Of a DNA stretch of 64,000 nt, positions 27,474 through 35,617 are shown in pieces. Made by a program: the position numbers and the translations under genes. Within the stretch, counting starts at the first letter, position 1. Each line of letters starts with the position of its first letter. Location: contig NZ_FUYE01000004.1 of assembly GCF_900167535.1 (NCBI RefSeq), forward strand, positions 164,709 through 228,708, given 5' to 3'. Origin of the DNA: Prosthecobacter debontii (GTDB lineage: Bacteria; Verrucomicrobiota; Verrucomicrobiia; Verrucomicrobiales; Verrucomicrobiaceae). The notes beneath the pieces were generated by a model that saw nothing but the letters and a program-made list of their open reading frames with translations, was not told the DNA's origin and did not search any database.

Positions 27474-29061
27474 AAATTCTGCGCGGCTTCATTCCCTTGC
27501 GCTGGCGTCTCTCACCATACTCCCCTGGCCTTGGCTCAGCGGCTGAAGAGAACTTGAACAGTCCCGCCCGGTGAGCTTCGGCCATGTGTCGGAGTGCATC
27601 GGCTGGGTGGCTTGCCCAGTCATGCACAGGCTCTGCCTTCGTGAGAGCTCCCGCGCCCTCCTTGTGCTGGCGATAGGCGGCGAGTGCTTCTAGTCCCTTC
27701 TCGACGGCGGGAGTGTTCCGCCAGGAGATGCTCGGCATCATCTCAATCGCGTGATTGATCCCGATCCACACCGATGCCGTTCGTGGCACACACACAAGGT
27801 TAGACAGTCCAGCCGTCCGCAGCTCCGAGGCAAAGTTAGAGCCGCTTCGTTCTGTCTGAAGTGCATCGTGTGGCAGGTAGTGCTTACCAAGGTTGTAGCC
27901 CTTAGCCAGGAGCATGGCGACAAGCTCAGTTAGCGTTCCTTCGAAGCCCGCGACATAATCAATGATGCGGATCTCACGCCCGACCACCTGCCAAAACCAA
28001 ATGGCTGTATGACGTGGGGAGCCAAGATCCCAAGACGTATTCACCAAGGCATCTCCAGCCACAGGCATGGAGCAGATACGGCCCTCAGTCCGAGCCCGAT
28101 CCAGAGAGGGTGCGTAGATGGCACCTTCAATCGGCGCTCTCCAGCACTCATCAAGAAAGGTGGGGTTCTCGCGCATCATAAAGATGCCCTGCGTCCGTCT
28201 CTCCTGTGCCCACCACCGCCGCTGCTCGTCGCTCAGGTGGATTCCATCACGTTCCAGCCGCTCTTGAATGTCATGGAAATACTTGAGGCTTTGCGCGTCA
28301 TGGGAGGCATGAGGGGCCACGTTGCGCGGATCTTGCCACCAGGGGGAGAAATCAACCTGCCAGTCATCGGCAGTGCCTTTCAACGTCGGCTCAATGAGCT
28401 CGTAAACCTTGCCACCCTTACCACCCTTCCAGGTCGTCTCTCCAACTATCACACCGTGGCGAGCCGATGGCAGCGCTCCTGTTACGATTTCCTCGGCCCG
28501 CTTCGGATCATCGAACTGAATAACCGCCACCTCAGACAGCCAGAGGAAATCATTGGAGCCACCACGGGCCTTTGTGCCAGCATAGAAGGTGGATGGTGCG
28601 CTCTGTTCTGGATCTTCCGCATCAATTGTGAGCTCGGAGTCGTTATCCTTCAGCTTTCGCAAAGGCATGATCTCCAGCGCGGCGTTGACCGCCACCTTCA
28701 CAATGCCAGTCATCTTCTTGGTGGCATCCTCACCTGTCTGATCGATCAGCGTCGCGGTGAAGCTTTGGCGGAAACAGAGACAGTCAGCAATGAAGACACC
28801 AATGGTGGTGGACCAGCCCAAGCGCCGAGCCTTGAGCTTCATCTTCTTCTGAACCTTCTGCCAGCCCGGTGACTTCGCTTTCACGGCGTCCACTGCGTCG
28901 ATAAGCTCACGCAGGAGAACCTGTTGTTCGGGCCGTGGTTCAAAAGGGATTACACCCCGACCATCCGCAGTCTTGATCTTGTAGAGCTTGCCTGATGTGA
29001 GCCGCCAGAAAGGATCTTCCAGCAGAGCCAATTCACCCACGGTTAATGCGTCGGCTGTCAT
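27466..29061 (-). CDS. Terminase large subunit
   Basis: This 531-aa protein is the DNA-packaging motor. ATPase part: KARRLGWSTTIGVFIADC near residues 74-91 stands in the Walker A place, and NDFLWLSEVAVI near 168-179 is the Walker B region (with Ser-Glu rather than Asp-Glu). Nuclease part: NTSWDLGSPRHTAIWFW (first Asp, near residue 344) and a late HDWASHPADALRHMAE motif with the last Asp. The ATG overlaps the terminase small-subunit stop by 4 bases. Length matches the family. The Walker A Lys/Gly spacing is non-classical, which is common in this family. Confidence 0.92.
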   Translation of the reverse strand: MTADALTVGELALLEDPFWRLTSGKLYKIKTADGRGVIPFEPRPEQQVLLRELIDAVDAVKAKSPGWQKVQKKMKLKARRLGWSTTIGVFIADCLCFRQSFTATLIDQTGEDATKKMTGIVKVAVNAALEIMPLRKLKDNDSELTIDAEDPEQSAPSTFYAGTKARGGSNDFLWLSEVAVIQFDDPKRAEEIVTGALPSARHGVIVGETTWKGGKGGKVYELIEPTLKGTADDWQVDFSPWWQDPRNVAPHASHDAQSLKYFHDIQERLERDGIHLSDEQRRWWAQERRTQGIFMMRENPTFLDECWRAPIEGAIYAPSLDRARTEGRICSMPVAGDALVNTSWDLGSPRHTAIWFWQVVGREIRIIDYVAGFEGTLTELVAMLLAKGYNLGKHYLPHDALQTERSGSNFASELRTAGLSNLVCVPRTASVWIGINHAIEMMPSISWRNTPAVEKGLEALAAYRQHKEGAGALTKAEPVHDWASHPADALRHMAEAHRAGLFKFSSAAEPRPGEYGERRQRKGMKPRRISA

Positions 29062-29531
29062 TTTCGTAGGCGCTTGAGCAGTTCAGCCATGGCATCATTG
29101 CCCTTCGCCTCACTGCCCTCTCCGGCGAGATCGTTGTCAATCTTAATCATCGCAGCCTTAGATGGGAACAAAGCAACAGGCCCCATCTTCGTCATCACCA
29201 GCTCACAGTCTGGATTGTCCATCCTGGCATCAGATGGCTTAGCTCGACATATACGGGCAGCCATAAGCCTCTTCTCAAGGATCGAGAGCACCGTTCCCTC
29301 TGCTCTCTCCTTGGCTTTCTCGTCAACCTGAGACTTAATCCAGGCAATCCTGAGGGCCACCTGAGGAGATCGAGCGAGCGCAGGCCCTTCCGTCTCAATG
29401 GTCGCTGCAGAAGCTTTGTTACTCGCGATGCACTGCCGATAAGCCTCAGCAGCGGACACTTCTCCTTGGGCTAAGAGCAGCGCAAACCGCTCATGCTTGG
29501 GATTGGATAGAGGCTGGCTTCCGTCGGTCAC
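29058..29531 (-). CDS. Terminase small subunit
   Basis: This 157-aa protein starts at GTG (29531). The N-terminus NPKHERFALLLAQGEVSAAE and AYRQC is the typical helix-turn-helix start of phage terminase small subunits that recognise DNA for packaging. A coiled coil and a charged C-terminal tail (DAMAELLKRLRK) follow, which would contact the large subunit. It directly precedes and overlaps the large subunit gene. Confidence 0.85.
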   Translation of the reverse strand: MTDGSQPLSNPKHERFALLLAQGEVSAAEAYRQCIASNKASAATIETEGPALARSPQVALRIAWIKSQVDEKAKERAEGTVLSILEKRLMAARICRAKPSDARMDNPDCELVMTKMGPVALFPSKAAMIKIDNDLAGEGSEAKGNDAMAELLKRLRK

Positions 29532-29561
29532 ACATCACGAGGCTAACCACCTGAGGGAAAG

Positions 29562-29777
29562 TCAAGGCTTACCTAGCAAAGGTCGTCTAGTCCTAAATCT
29601 GTCACCATCTATCCTCTTTCCTCCAGCTAGCCACATGCTTGGGATCGATATCTTTTCCCATCGTTTACCGTTCCAAGCTTGATCTCCAGCGAGAGGAAGT
29701 TCATCTTTTTCCAGCTCTCGCCACGGCGATGGATGAGCAGGCATGTCGTTAGAGTTGTCAGTATTTTGCATGTGCAT
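29562..29777 (-). CDS. Small phage protein of unknown function
   Basis: This 71-aa protein is rich in Trp, Lys, Arg and Pro. The segment WNGKRWEKISIPSMWLAGG suggests a compact beta fold. It is not recognised. ATG at 29777 and Met3 at 29771 are both possible starts and no strong ribosome-binding site is seen. It fills the gap between the HTH gene and terminase, on the same strand. Confidence 0.4.
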   Translation of the reverse strand: MHMQNTDNSNDMPAHPSPWRELEKDELPLAGDQAWNGKRWEKISIPSMWLAGGKRIDGDRFRTRRPLLGKP

Positions 29778-29826
29778 TTCTGTCTCGCAGCAACACGGGG
29801 TTATAGGGGTATCCGCAAACCCTGAG

Positions 29827-30192
29827 TCAAGCTGAATCCTTCGCTAGCTCAGGGAATCCGAGTTTCTTTGCCGCCCCCTTGCACCGTGTGCATCGTCTCG
29901 TCTCTTCGGCTGGGTGCCACATGGAGCCAAGCGGAATGCGGGCGCTGCAAAGGGCGACGCCGTCAGGTCCGACCAAGTGAGCCCAGTCATGGTGCAGACT
30001 GCGCATCCATTGGGGCGGGGTAGGTTTAGCCTCTTCAACTGCAACACTTTTTGCAACGCCCTTAGCTGCCCGAAACCTCCATGATCTAAGGGTTGCGGGC
30101 TTAATTCCGAAGCGAGTAGCAACCTTAGAAAGCGCAACGCTCGGATTGCGTTTAATGTATCGCAAGCAGCGGGTTTTGAGGGGTAAGCTCAT
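29827..30192 (-). CDS. HTH protein with Cys/His C-terminal motif
   Basis: This 121-aa protein has an N-terminal helix-turn-helix (SVALSKVATRFGIKPATLRS, residues about 18-37) and a C-terminal HPAEETRRCTRCKGAAKKLG, where CTRC could be half of a zinc site. It would bind DNA; possible roles are late-gene regulation or help to terminase. Start and stop overlap (ATGA) with the upstream gene. No closer family is recognised. Confidence 0.55.
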   Translation of the reverse strand: MSLPLKTRCLRYIKRNPSVALSKVATRFGIKPATLRSWRFRAAKGVAKSVAVEEAKPTPPQWMRSLHHDWAHLVGPDGVALCSARIPLGSMWHPAEETRRCTRCKGAAKKLGFPELAKDSA

Positions 30193-31058
30193 GCCGCCAT
30201 CTTCTCTTGAGGTTTCACTGAAGGGGTGATGAATGCGACGGCATCCCGGTCCTTTGGCTCTTTCGGCTCGTCAAAGTCAGAGAGTCCAAGGTGATCAAGA
30301 ACCCCGTCTGTGAGCTTGTGAATCAAACGCTGCTGTGATTCGTCCAGATCGGACACGGTTTTCCTTGTGAGGCAACGCGCGAAGTATTCAGCGAGGTTGC
30401 AGCGTGACACGGTATTGCATCGAAAGCTCAAATCATGGGCAATGGCACGCCGGACAGCAGACACGGCCAAAAGCTCAGCTTGGGGAAGCGAGTGGCCAAG
30501 TAACCGGGAAAGGTCATAAGCCTGTCGGTGAATAGCCAATATGTCACTGTCCTCAAGACGAGGAGCGCGGGTGACTTCAGGGATTGCCGCCTGCCAAGCT
30601 GCCCGGGCCGCTCTAGCGGCGTCTGTAGTGTATCGGCCTGCGGAGTCCTGATAAAGCAGCCCGCGGCCCTCAGAACGCCACCAGCACTCAAATGCTTGGC
30701 GGTGATTAGCGGTCACAGGCGTTCCAGACTTTGGCTTTATCTGCATCGGAGCGTCTTGCTTCTGGCGGAGGGCACGTTTGGGGGAGAAGAGAGGCTGCCC
30801 CTTCCGGCGTCCCCAGCGGACAAATAGGGCAACGGTCCCTTCATCCATGTGAACCACCAGGGGCGCAGTGTCGCCAGGGCCTCCAGGGTTTTCCTTGGCC
30901 CATGCTTGCGCGAACTCATAGAGGATCTGGCAGAGTTCGGCATTCGTGGAATCCATGCATTCAGAAAGCTGGGTCATGTTGCGCTCTTTAGCGTAGCTGT
31001 GGGGCTCGCCCGCCTGCATCCAGGCTTTCACTGTCTTGTTGATCGTGCTCGTTTTCAT
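30189..31058 (-). CDS. Phage protein of unknown function after the helicase
   Basis: This 289-aa protein is unrecognised. The middle has an F-E-x-W-W-x-S-E-G pattern followed by DAARAARAAWQAAI, a motif often seen in small early phage proteins of unknown role. The C-terminal half is helical. It is encoded just downstream of the replicative helicase, so a replication or late-control role is plausible. Confidence 0.55.
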   Translation of the reverse strand: MKTSTINKTVKAWMQAGEPHSYAKERNMTQLSECMDSTNAELCQILYEFAQAWAKENPGGPGDTAPLVVHMDEGTVALFVRWGRRKGQPLFSPKRALRQKQDAPMQIKPKSGTPVTANHRQAFECWWRSEGRGLLYQDSAGRYTTDAARAARAAWQAAIPEVTRAPRLEDSDILAIHRQAYDLSRLLGHSLPQAELLAVSAVRRAIAHDLSFRCNTVSRCNLAEYFARCLTRKTVSDLDESQQRLIHKLTDGVLDHLGLSDFDEPKEPKDRDAVAFITPSVKPQEKMAA

Positions 31059-31087
31059 TGGTCGCGTGTGGGTGTGGGAAATTGATT

Positions 31088-32557
31088 TTATGATTCTTCA
31101 GTTCGGTGGTTATCCAACTCGGCTATGAAGAAGCGTGCCCCGTCAAAGGCGCAGTCGATCACATCTCCAGCCGCAAAGCCGCGAGCCAGTTGCACGATGA
31201 GCTTTCGTCGATTCCTGATGATCTCATCTTGGGTGTCCATTTCTGAGGAACTGGATCCGAATTTGACTGTGCCTCTCCTTTTCTCAGCTCGGACATGGAC
31301 AAGCTTCAGCCACGCTTCGCAATCCATCCCCAGAGCCTTCGATTCTCGCACTGCTCCATCTTCGTTTTCCTGGGCAACTACAAGGCAGGCAATGCCAAGT
31401 GTTTTGGTTGCATCACTAAGGCATCCTGAGATGTGAGCGAGCTCACGCTCCCGGTTCCCATGGCTGGCGCGAGTTCGAAGTTTGCCGATCAAATCCACAA
31501 CAAACAGAACTGTTCCAGACCTTGCCTCTAGGCGCATGTCGGCTACCACATCCTCAACATACTTTCCCGCTGCGTTGTCAATGATGATGAAATCTCCAAT
31601 GCTATTCTTCAAAGCCGTGATCGCGCGGGAATACTCGTTTTGTTGCTTCCTGTTCACGAATCCATGACGCTCCACCGTGCCGTCAAACTCGGAACTCTCA
31701 GAGGCCAGGAAGCGCCCAGCATAGGACACACGCTGAACCTCGTTTGTGTAGATCTTGGCCTTGAAGCCACGTCGGGCGGCATGCTTCACAATTTGGCCAG
31801 CCAGCACTGATTTGCCGGATTTGGTAGGTCCAGTTACGAGCCAGTATTCATTCAACCCAATACCACCAGCACGGCGGTCAAGTGTTGGGAAGCCTGTAGG
31901 AATGAGCGTTTCTATCCCGGCATCCTTCTTTTGCTGAAGCTCCATCATGTGATCAATATGCTCACTGAGGCATTCTCGAAGAGTTGCCGAGCTCCCCGTA
32001 TCGAACTTCACCCCATCAAGGGACATCTGCACAATGTTCTGGCAGTCGGTTAACGTTCCTGCTACTTCGCTCTCCATCCTGTCCGTCAGATGCCGGAACA
32101 TAAGCCGGACCGCGAGAAGGTGACCATGAATCCCTTTACGGAGTGTCCACCGGTCGTGGATCATTTTCAAATACCGGTCGAAGTAGGCAGGGATGACCAA
32201 ACTACATGCAATTATCGTCGCTTGGCCTTGCCTCACTAGCCCCCTTTCGATCTTCCCTTGATCATTAAGGCGGATATTCAGAGCTACCGATTCCAACGGG
32301 ATACCCTCTTGATCCATCGTCAGGAGTTCTTCAAAGATCGTGCGTGTCTCGCAATGATAGAAAGCCTCTGGCTGAAGCTTTGCCCTCGCCTCCATGATGC
32401 GGTCAGGATCTTGGAAGATGCAGGACAAAAGGCCTTCTTCAGCTTCCTGGCTATTCGGCATGCTCTCGGCAGCGTTTGAAAAGCTAGCAAGAAGTTCCTC
32501 AGCGGTAGGGGTTTCATCACGGCGACGGCCGTAACGGCTGCTCTGTTCAGTGATCAC
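31088..32557 (-). CDS. Replicative DNA helicase, DnaB-like
   Basis: This 489-aa protein starts at GTG (32557), overlapping the upstream stop codon. The N-terminal domain (SQEAEEGLLSCIFQDPDRI) matches the DnaB N-terminal collar. The RecA-like domain has the Walker A GPTKSGKSVLAGQIVKHA near residues 244-261, a Walker B-like TVLFVVDLIGKLR near 345-357 and a CLVVAQENEDG segment. It would unwind phage DNA 5' to 3' as a hexamer, loaded by the upstream initiator-like protein. Length fits the family. Confidence 0.9.
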   Translation of the reverse strand: MITEQSSRYGRRRDETPTAEELLASFSNAAESMPNSQEAEEGLLSCIFQDPDRIMEARAKLQPEAFYHCETRTIFEELLTMDQEGIPLESVALNIRLNDQGKIERGLVRQGQATIIACSLVIPAYFDRYLKMIHDRWTLRKGIHGHLLAVRLMFRHLTDRMESEVAGTLTDCQNIVQMSLDGVKFDTGSSATLRECLSEHIDHMMELQQKKDAGIETLIPTGFPTLDRRAGGIGLNEYWLVTGPTKSGKSVLAGQIVKHAARRGFKAKIYTNEVQRVSYAGRFLASESSEFDGTVERHGFVNRKQQNEYSRAITALKNSIGDFIIIDNAAGKYVEDVVADMRLEARSGTVLFVVDLIGKLRTRASHGNRERELAHISGCLSDATKTLGIACLVVAQENEDGAVRESKALGMDCEAWLKLVHVRAEKRRGTVKFGSSSSEMDTQDEIIRNRRKLIVQLARGFAAGDVIDCAFDGARFFIAELDNHRTEES

Positions 32558-33381
32558 TGCCTTGGCCTCCTGTTTTGAGCGCTGCGATGTTCAGAGACGA
32601 TGCCTGAGTAATTGGCGCAAAAACCCCTGAGAGTTGCAGCCTGCTTAACAGCCCAGGCGGCACGCTGATTGTTGTCAATCTCGCTCCAGCACCACTGTAT
32701 TCCCGCCATCAGTTCATCAACCGTGAGAGTTGTGGTTTTGAGCAATGTGGCCACTGCTACTCCATCGGCAACCTTGAACGGGTATTTGTCCTGAAAGTGT
32801 AGTTCCCATGCTTCAGTGAATGCCCGGATGAACTCATGGTGACGAGCATCTTTAGGCGATCCCGGTTTCCCTTTGGGTTCCTTGCCCCCACCCGACGAGC
32901 CTCCTTTTGGAGCCGTCGGTATGTTATCCGAAGATGAAGATGAAGATGAAGATGAAGGGGTTAGGATTTGCTTATCCTGGGTGGTTTGCTTTTGCTTAAC
33001 CAAAAGCGGGTTTCCGCCCTTCTTTCCTGCATTTTGCCTCACTTTTCGCAGTTCCTCGTCATTGACCATTCTCTTGTTAAAAATGGCTCCATCGCTTTCC
33101 CTGCGCTTTGCTACACCATAGGTTACCAGTTTGGTTAAATGGTTGGTTAGGATTTGCTTATCCAAACCGAGTAGACGCGCCAAGGCATCTTCAGGCATAA
33201 CTTGCCCATTGAGCAGGAGCACGCCGCGTTCTTCTGACTCATGCATGAGGCAGAGAATTTCAAACCACACGCCCCTAGTTTCATAATCGAGAGACTGAAC
33301 AGCGGGATCTTTCCGCCAGTCTGCTGGATAGAACTGTAGAGATGGTAACTTACCAGAGTTCTTTTTTGGGCGCTCTTTCAT
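32554..33381 (-). CDS. Replication initiator / helicase-loader-like protein with DUF1376-type start
   Basis: This 275-aa protein starts LPSLQFYPADWRKDPAVQSL followed by ETRGVWFEILCLMHES, the DUF1376-type winged-helix start found in phage replication proteins. A low-complexity linker with nine consecutive Ser (encoded by a GAAGAT hexamer repeat on the plus strand, 32930-32953) separates it from a C-terminal helical domain (ELHFQDKYPFKVADGVAVATL). Its start overlaps nothing, while its stop overlaps the helicase start. Direct repeats in the linker DNA could be the origin. Confidence 0.78.
   Translation of the reverse strand: MKERPKKNSGKLPSLQFYPADWRKDPAVQSLDYETRGVWFEILCLMHESEERGVLLLNGQVMPEDALARLLGLDKQILTNHLTKLVTYGVAKRRESDGAIFNKRMVNDEELRKVRQNAGKKGGNPLLVKQKQTTQDKQILTPSSSSSSSSSDNIPTAPKGGSSGGGKEPKGKPGSPKDARHHEFIRAFTEAWELHFQDKYPFKVADGVAVATLLKTTTLTVDELMAGIQWCWSEIDNNQRAAWAVKQAATLRGFCANYSGIVSEHRSAQNRRPRQ
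32959..33163. other. Candidate phage origin inside the initiator gene
   Basis: A 19-bp sequence (GGTTAGGATTTGCTTATCC) occurs identically at 32959-32977 and 33145-33163, and both copies encode DKQILT. Related TTTGCTT units lie at 32984-32996. A hexamer repeat and pyrimidine-biased stretches flank it. Lambdoid phages keep their origin as iterons within the initiator gene, so this arrangement suggests an origin. It is inference from repeats and location. Confidence 0.4.
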
Positions 33382-33422
33382 TATGCATTCCAGTGTCCGC
33401 GCTTTCGAATTGCGGTTTTACA

Positions 33423-33776
33423 TCAACCCTCTCTTGATTCCTCGCTGGGCTTAGAATCCCCTTCAGCGATCATTCGCTTTAGGTTGGCCAATGCTCCATC
33501 ATCTAAAGGCCTCTCTGCATATCCAGGCTCCTTTCCTTCTGGAGAGGGCAGGAAGAGCTCCTGTTTGATTCCTTGCTGGATTGCTGCGCTTAACTGGATT
33601 GCCTCTGAAAGCGTAAAGGTCATTTCAGAGCGTCGATTACTCCCACCCTTGCGGATCGTGAGAACTCCACCCTTACAAAGCACCAACATGCCCGGGATTG
33701 CTTGAACGGGCGGAACTTCAGGTATATTGAGAAGGATGCTTGATTCTGGCTCAAGGTCTATAATAGGGTTTTTCAT
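33423..33776 (-). CDS. Small early phage protein
   Basis: This 117-aa acidic protein is unrecognised. A central hydrophobic/beta part (IPGMLVLCKGGVLTIRKGG) may form a small beta sheet, and the tail is Glu/Ser-rich. It lies in a run of overlapping small genes between the control region and the replication module. Bases near its 3' end (33424-33448) resemble the conserved phage motif. Confidence 0.5.
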   Translation of the reverse strand: MKNPIIDLEPESSILLNIPEVPPVQAIPGMLVLCKGGVLTIRKGGSNRRSEMTFTLSEAIQLSAAIQQGIKQELFLPSPEGKEPGYAERPLDDGALANLKRMIAEGDSKPSEESREG

Positions 33777-34237
33777 GCGGCCTCCTTGGTGAGAGTTTCA
33801 AGGTCTTTGATGATGATTTGCATGACGACTTCGGCGGGATCTTTCAGGCTGTTATCAGCAGCCATTTTCATCAATTTCTCATGCATTCGTTTATTCACGA
33901 AAATGATGATCCCCTCGGCGTCTTGAGAGACACTGAAGCCAATTCCGCTCTTACCCTTGAACCGAGGCCAGAGAACCACTCTGATAAACCGCTCAGTGGT
34001 TAATGGGTGATACTGATCTAACCTCTGCTGGCCGTGTTCAGTCAGGACAAAGTTTAGATCCTTGGCAACGGTGTCATAGATGAACCTGTCGGCATATACA
34101 CAGCTCATGCGAGCTTCTTCACTAAGCTCCTTGAATCGTTTCTTGGAGACCGTCACATGGATGTGACCGCTTTTTTCGGCCCGGATGGTAGCGACACCTG
34201 ATTTAACCTGAATGAACAGGCTTTGAATACGGATCAT
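33773..34237 (-). CDS. Early phage protein of unknown function
   Basis: This 154-aa protein is mixed alpha/beta, starting MIRIQSLFIQVKSG and ending in an amphipathic helix (PAEVVMQIIIKDLETLTK). It is unrecognised. It overlaps both neighbouring genes by 4 bases, so it is part of the early operon. Confidence 0.55.
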   Translation of the reverse strand: MIRIQSLFIQVKSGVATIRAEKSGHIHVTVSKKRFKELSEEARMSCVYADRFIYDTVAKDLNFVLTEHGQQRLDQYHPLTTERFIRVVLWPRFKGKSGIGFSVSQDAEGIIIFVNKRMHEKLMKMAADNSLKDPAEVVMQIIIKDLETLTKEAA

Positions 34238-34659
34238 GCTGCCACCTCCTCAGTCTGGTTGAGGGCTTCATCTTCAGCTTTCCATTCGGCAACGATTTGC
34301 TTCAGAGCTTCAACGCTGGCTTCTTCATCGTCCAAGTCCCAGCCTTCAGTTAGATAACCGAAATCGCCAGACATGAAGTCCTCGATAATCTTTTCAACGG
34401 CTACCTCGGCTAAGCCATGACCTGGAAGCAAATCCAGAACGGTATCAAGCTGGAGAGCTCGCGCCTCGATGAAAGGGTTCAGAAATAAAGGCCGCTTTCC
34501 GAACGACTCGATGAACTGACGCCACGGTTTTGCGGCGTGGACAATGTAAGGATCTGAGGATGAACCCTCGAGCATGTCGAGAGTCTTCAAAAAGTGATCG
34601 CGAATCTTGTCGTGACCTTTGCGGATATCCTTGGCGGGTGGTGTGGTGTTGTTACTCAT
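34234..34659 (-). CDS. Acidic early phage protein
   Basis: This 141-aa protein is read from ATG at 34659 (MSNNTTPPAKDIRKGHDK). The frame is open for a further 73 codons upstream but that part is Pro/Arg/Cys-rich, starts at TTG, and looks like translated structured RNA, so I exclude it. The protein is helical and acidic (DLDDEEASVEALKQIVAEWK). Function is unknown. Confidence 0.55.
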   Translation of the reverse strand: MSNNTTPPAKDIRKGHDKIRDHFLKTLDMLEGSSSDPYIVHAAKPWRQFIESFGKRPLFLNPFIEARALQLDTVLDLLPGHGLAEVAVEKIIEDFMSGDFGYLTEGWDLDDEEASVEALKQIVAEWKAEDEALNQTEEVAA

Positions 34660-34770
34660 GGTGGTGTATGGGAAAGGGCCCGCCGACGGACCTCCTGACT
34701 TGTTTCGAGCCGTGCCTGTTTCCAGCAGTGCAGCCCGTGGCGGGTTGTGTTTCAGAGCCAGCGCGTTGAA
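34660..34770 (-). ncRNA. Candidate structured leader RNA, possibly C4-like
   Basis: The minus-strand RNA upstream of the 34659 start folds on paper: CCCGCCACGG near 34735-34744 can pair with CCGTCGGCGGG near 34677-34687, with one bulge. Inside are small hairpins (for example CUG-GAAA-CAG). The stretch is GC-rich, carries no plausible protein, and contains AGGAGGTCCGTCGGCGGGCC. I associate that string with phage C4 antisense RNA, but from memory only. Confidence 0.3.
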
Positions 34771-35021
34771 GCAGCGAACGGGCAGGCGAGCCGGATCAAT
34801 GGCCATTGCCACCACCGGAAAGTTGAAGCTGAACAATGGGCGTATTCCCACGTCAGACGTTTGGTTTGGTGCTGGCAAAGCCAGACCTCAGATTGACCCA
34901 TTCGGCAACAGATGCGGAATGAGTGGAAAGCATTGCTATCAAGAAAGGCAATGAAGGCCGCAGCTTGCCAGATGGTGAAGGTCAGGAGGACACAGGTGAG
35001 GAGAAAAAGAACCGTGCTCAT
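34752..35021 (-). CDS. Possible small membrane protein
   Basis: This 89-aa frame starts at ATG 35021, overlapping the stop of the upstream gene by 4 bases. The first 27 residues are strongly hydrophobic (MSTVLFLLTCVLLTFTIWQA), so it could be a small membrane protein. The C-terminal half is Trp/Cys/His-rich and overlaps the candidate RNA, so the real product may be shorter or absent. Confidence 0.35.
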   Translation of the reverse strand: MSTVLFLLTCVLLTFTIWQAAAFIAFLDSNAFHSFRICCRMGQSEVWLCQHQTKRLTWEYAHCSASTFRWWQWPLIRLACPFAASTRWL

Positions 35022-35305
35022 AGTGATACTTTTTGTTTGGCCTTCTGGCGTTTGATTTTGTCCTGTGCTTTGAGGGTGGACTGGCAGCGAGTGAGCTCGG
35101 CCTCCAGTTGCTCTGCCGTCATTGGGGTTTTGGCGGACTTATTGACCCAGTCCAAGAGTTGCGTGAAATAGACCTTCGTGACTGGCCCCTTGTCTGCATT
35201 GACCTGCACCGTGGGAAGGCCATCCTTGATGACGGTGGGCATTGCATCCTCAGTCTTGCCCAAGAAGCGAGCCACAAGCCGAAGTGACAGAGGGCCGGAG
35301 ATCAT
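35018..35305 (-). CDS. Small early phage protein
   Basis: This 95-aa basic protein has a possible DNA-binding start (SLRLVARFLGKTEDAMPTVI resembles a short helix-turn-helix) and a Lys/Gln-rich C-terminal helix. Function is unknown. It overlaps the RHH gene upstream by 4 bases and follows it in the early operon, so it may be a regulator. Confidence 0.5.
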   Translation of the reverse strand: MISGPLSLRLVARFLGKTEDAMPTVIKDGLPTVQVNADKGPVTKVYFTQLLDWVNKSAKTPMTAEQLEAELTRCQSTLKAQDKIKRQKAKQKVSL

Positions 35306-35487
35306 GCCGCTTCCTCCGCAGGTTTTGAGGTTGGACTCTTGTTAGGCTCATCATCACTTGTGAGCGGTTCATCATCGCCTAGAGCGATAGCAATCAACTG
35401 CTGTCCGGCAGTGCGATGGCGCTTCTTAGCTCGAAATTTAAGACGAGTATGAATGTTGGGTGGCAGTTTGATGACGACTTGTTTCAT
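35302..35487 (-). CDS. Arc/CopG-type ribbon-helix-helix regulator
   Basis: This 61-aa protein is read from ATG at 35487 (MKQVVIKLPPNIHTRLKFRA). The opening beta strand with alternating residues (QVVIKLPP), then RLKFRAKKRHRTAGQQLIAI, is the ribbon-helix-helix pattern: strand plus two helices. The C-terminus is acidic. It is the first gene of the leftward early operon, expressed from a promoter that overlaps three operator-like dyads. It may repress this promoter, as Arc and Mnt do in phage P22. Confidence 0.75.
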   Translation of the reverse strand: MKQVVIKLPPNIHTRLKFRAKKRHRTAGQQLIAIALGDDEPLTSDDEPNKSPTSKPAEEAA

Positions 35488-35495
35488 ATGCTCTC

Positions 35496-35510
35496 GGGTG
35501 GACTCCCACC
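35496..35510. promoter_or_regulatory. Operator-like site O1
   Basis: GGGTGGACTCCCACC, the inverted form of O2. It lies between the predicted start of transcription and the ATG of the minus-strand RHH gene. Confidence 0.55.
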
Positions 35511-35518
35511 ACGCTTGG

Positions 35519-35547
35519 TTTATCCGGTGGGAGTCCACCCATGTCAA
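35519..35547 (-). promoter_or_regulatory. Leftward early promoter with embedded operator O2
   Basis: Minus strand: TTGACA at 35542-35547, a 17-base spacer, then GATAAA at 35519-35524. The spacer contains GGTGGGAGTCCACCC (35526-35540), the exact reverse complement of O1. A repressor bound there would block RNA polymerase directly. The spacing and -35 match are strong; the -10 matches 4 of 6. Confidence 0.65.
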
Positions 35548-35584
35548 TTCTTTTTCATCTTTTTTCACCTTTTTTAATTTGCAA

Positions 35585-35599
35585 GGTGGGTGTCCACCC
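35585..35599. promoter_or_regulatory. Operator-like site O3
   Basis: GGTGGGTGTCCACCC differs from O2 at one base and lies 19 bases upstream of the plus-strand RHH gene start, so it may control that gene. Confidence 0.5.
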
Positions 35600-35617
35600 G
35601 CGACGCTACGGCCAGTT

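Noticed and set aside
32930-32953. GAAGAT hexamer run as a phase-variation tract
   Set aside because: Changes in hexamer number keep the reading frame and only alter the length of a serine linker, so on/off switching is not expected.
34660-34878. N-terminal extension of 73 codons to the acidic early protein
   Set aside because: It starts at TTG, is Pro/Arg/Cys-rich and covers a GC-rich foldable RNA region, so it is more likely a non-coding leader.
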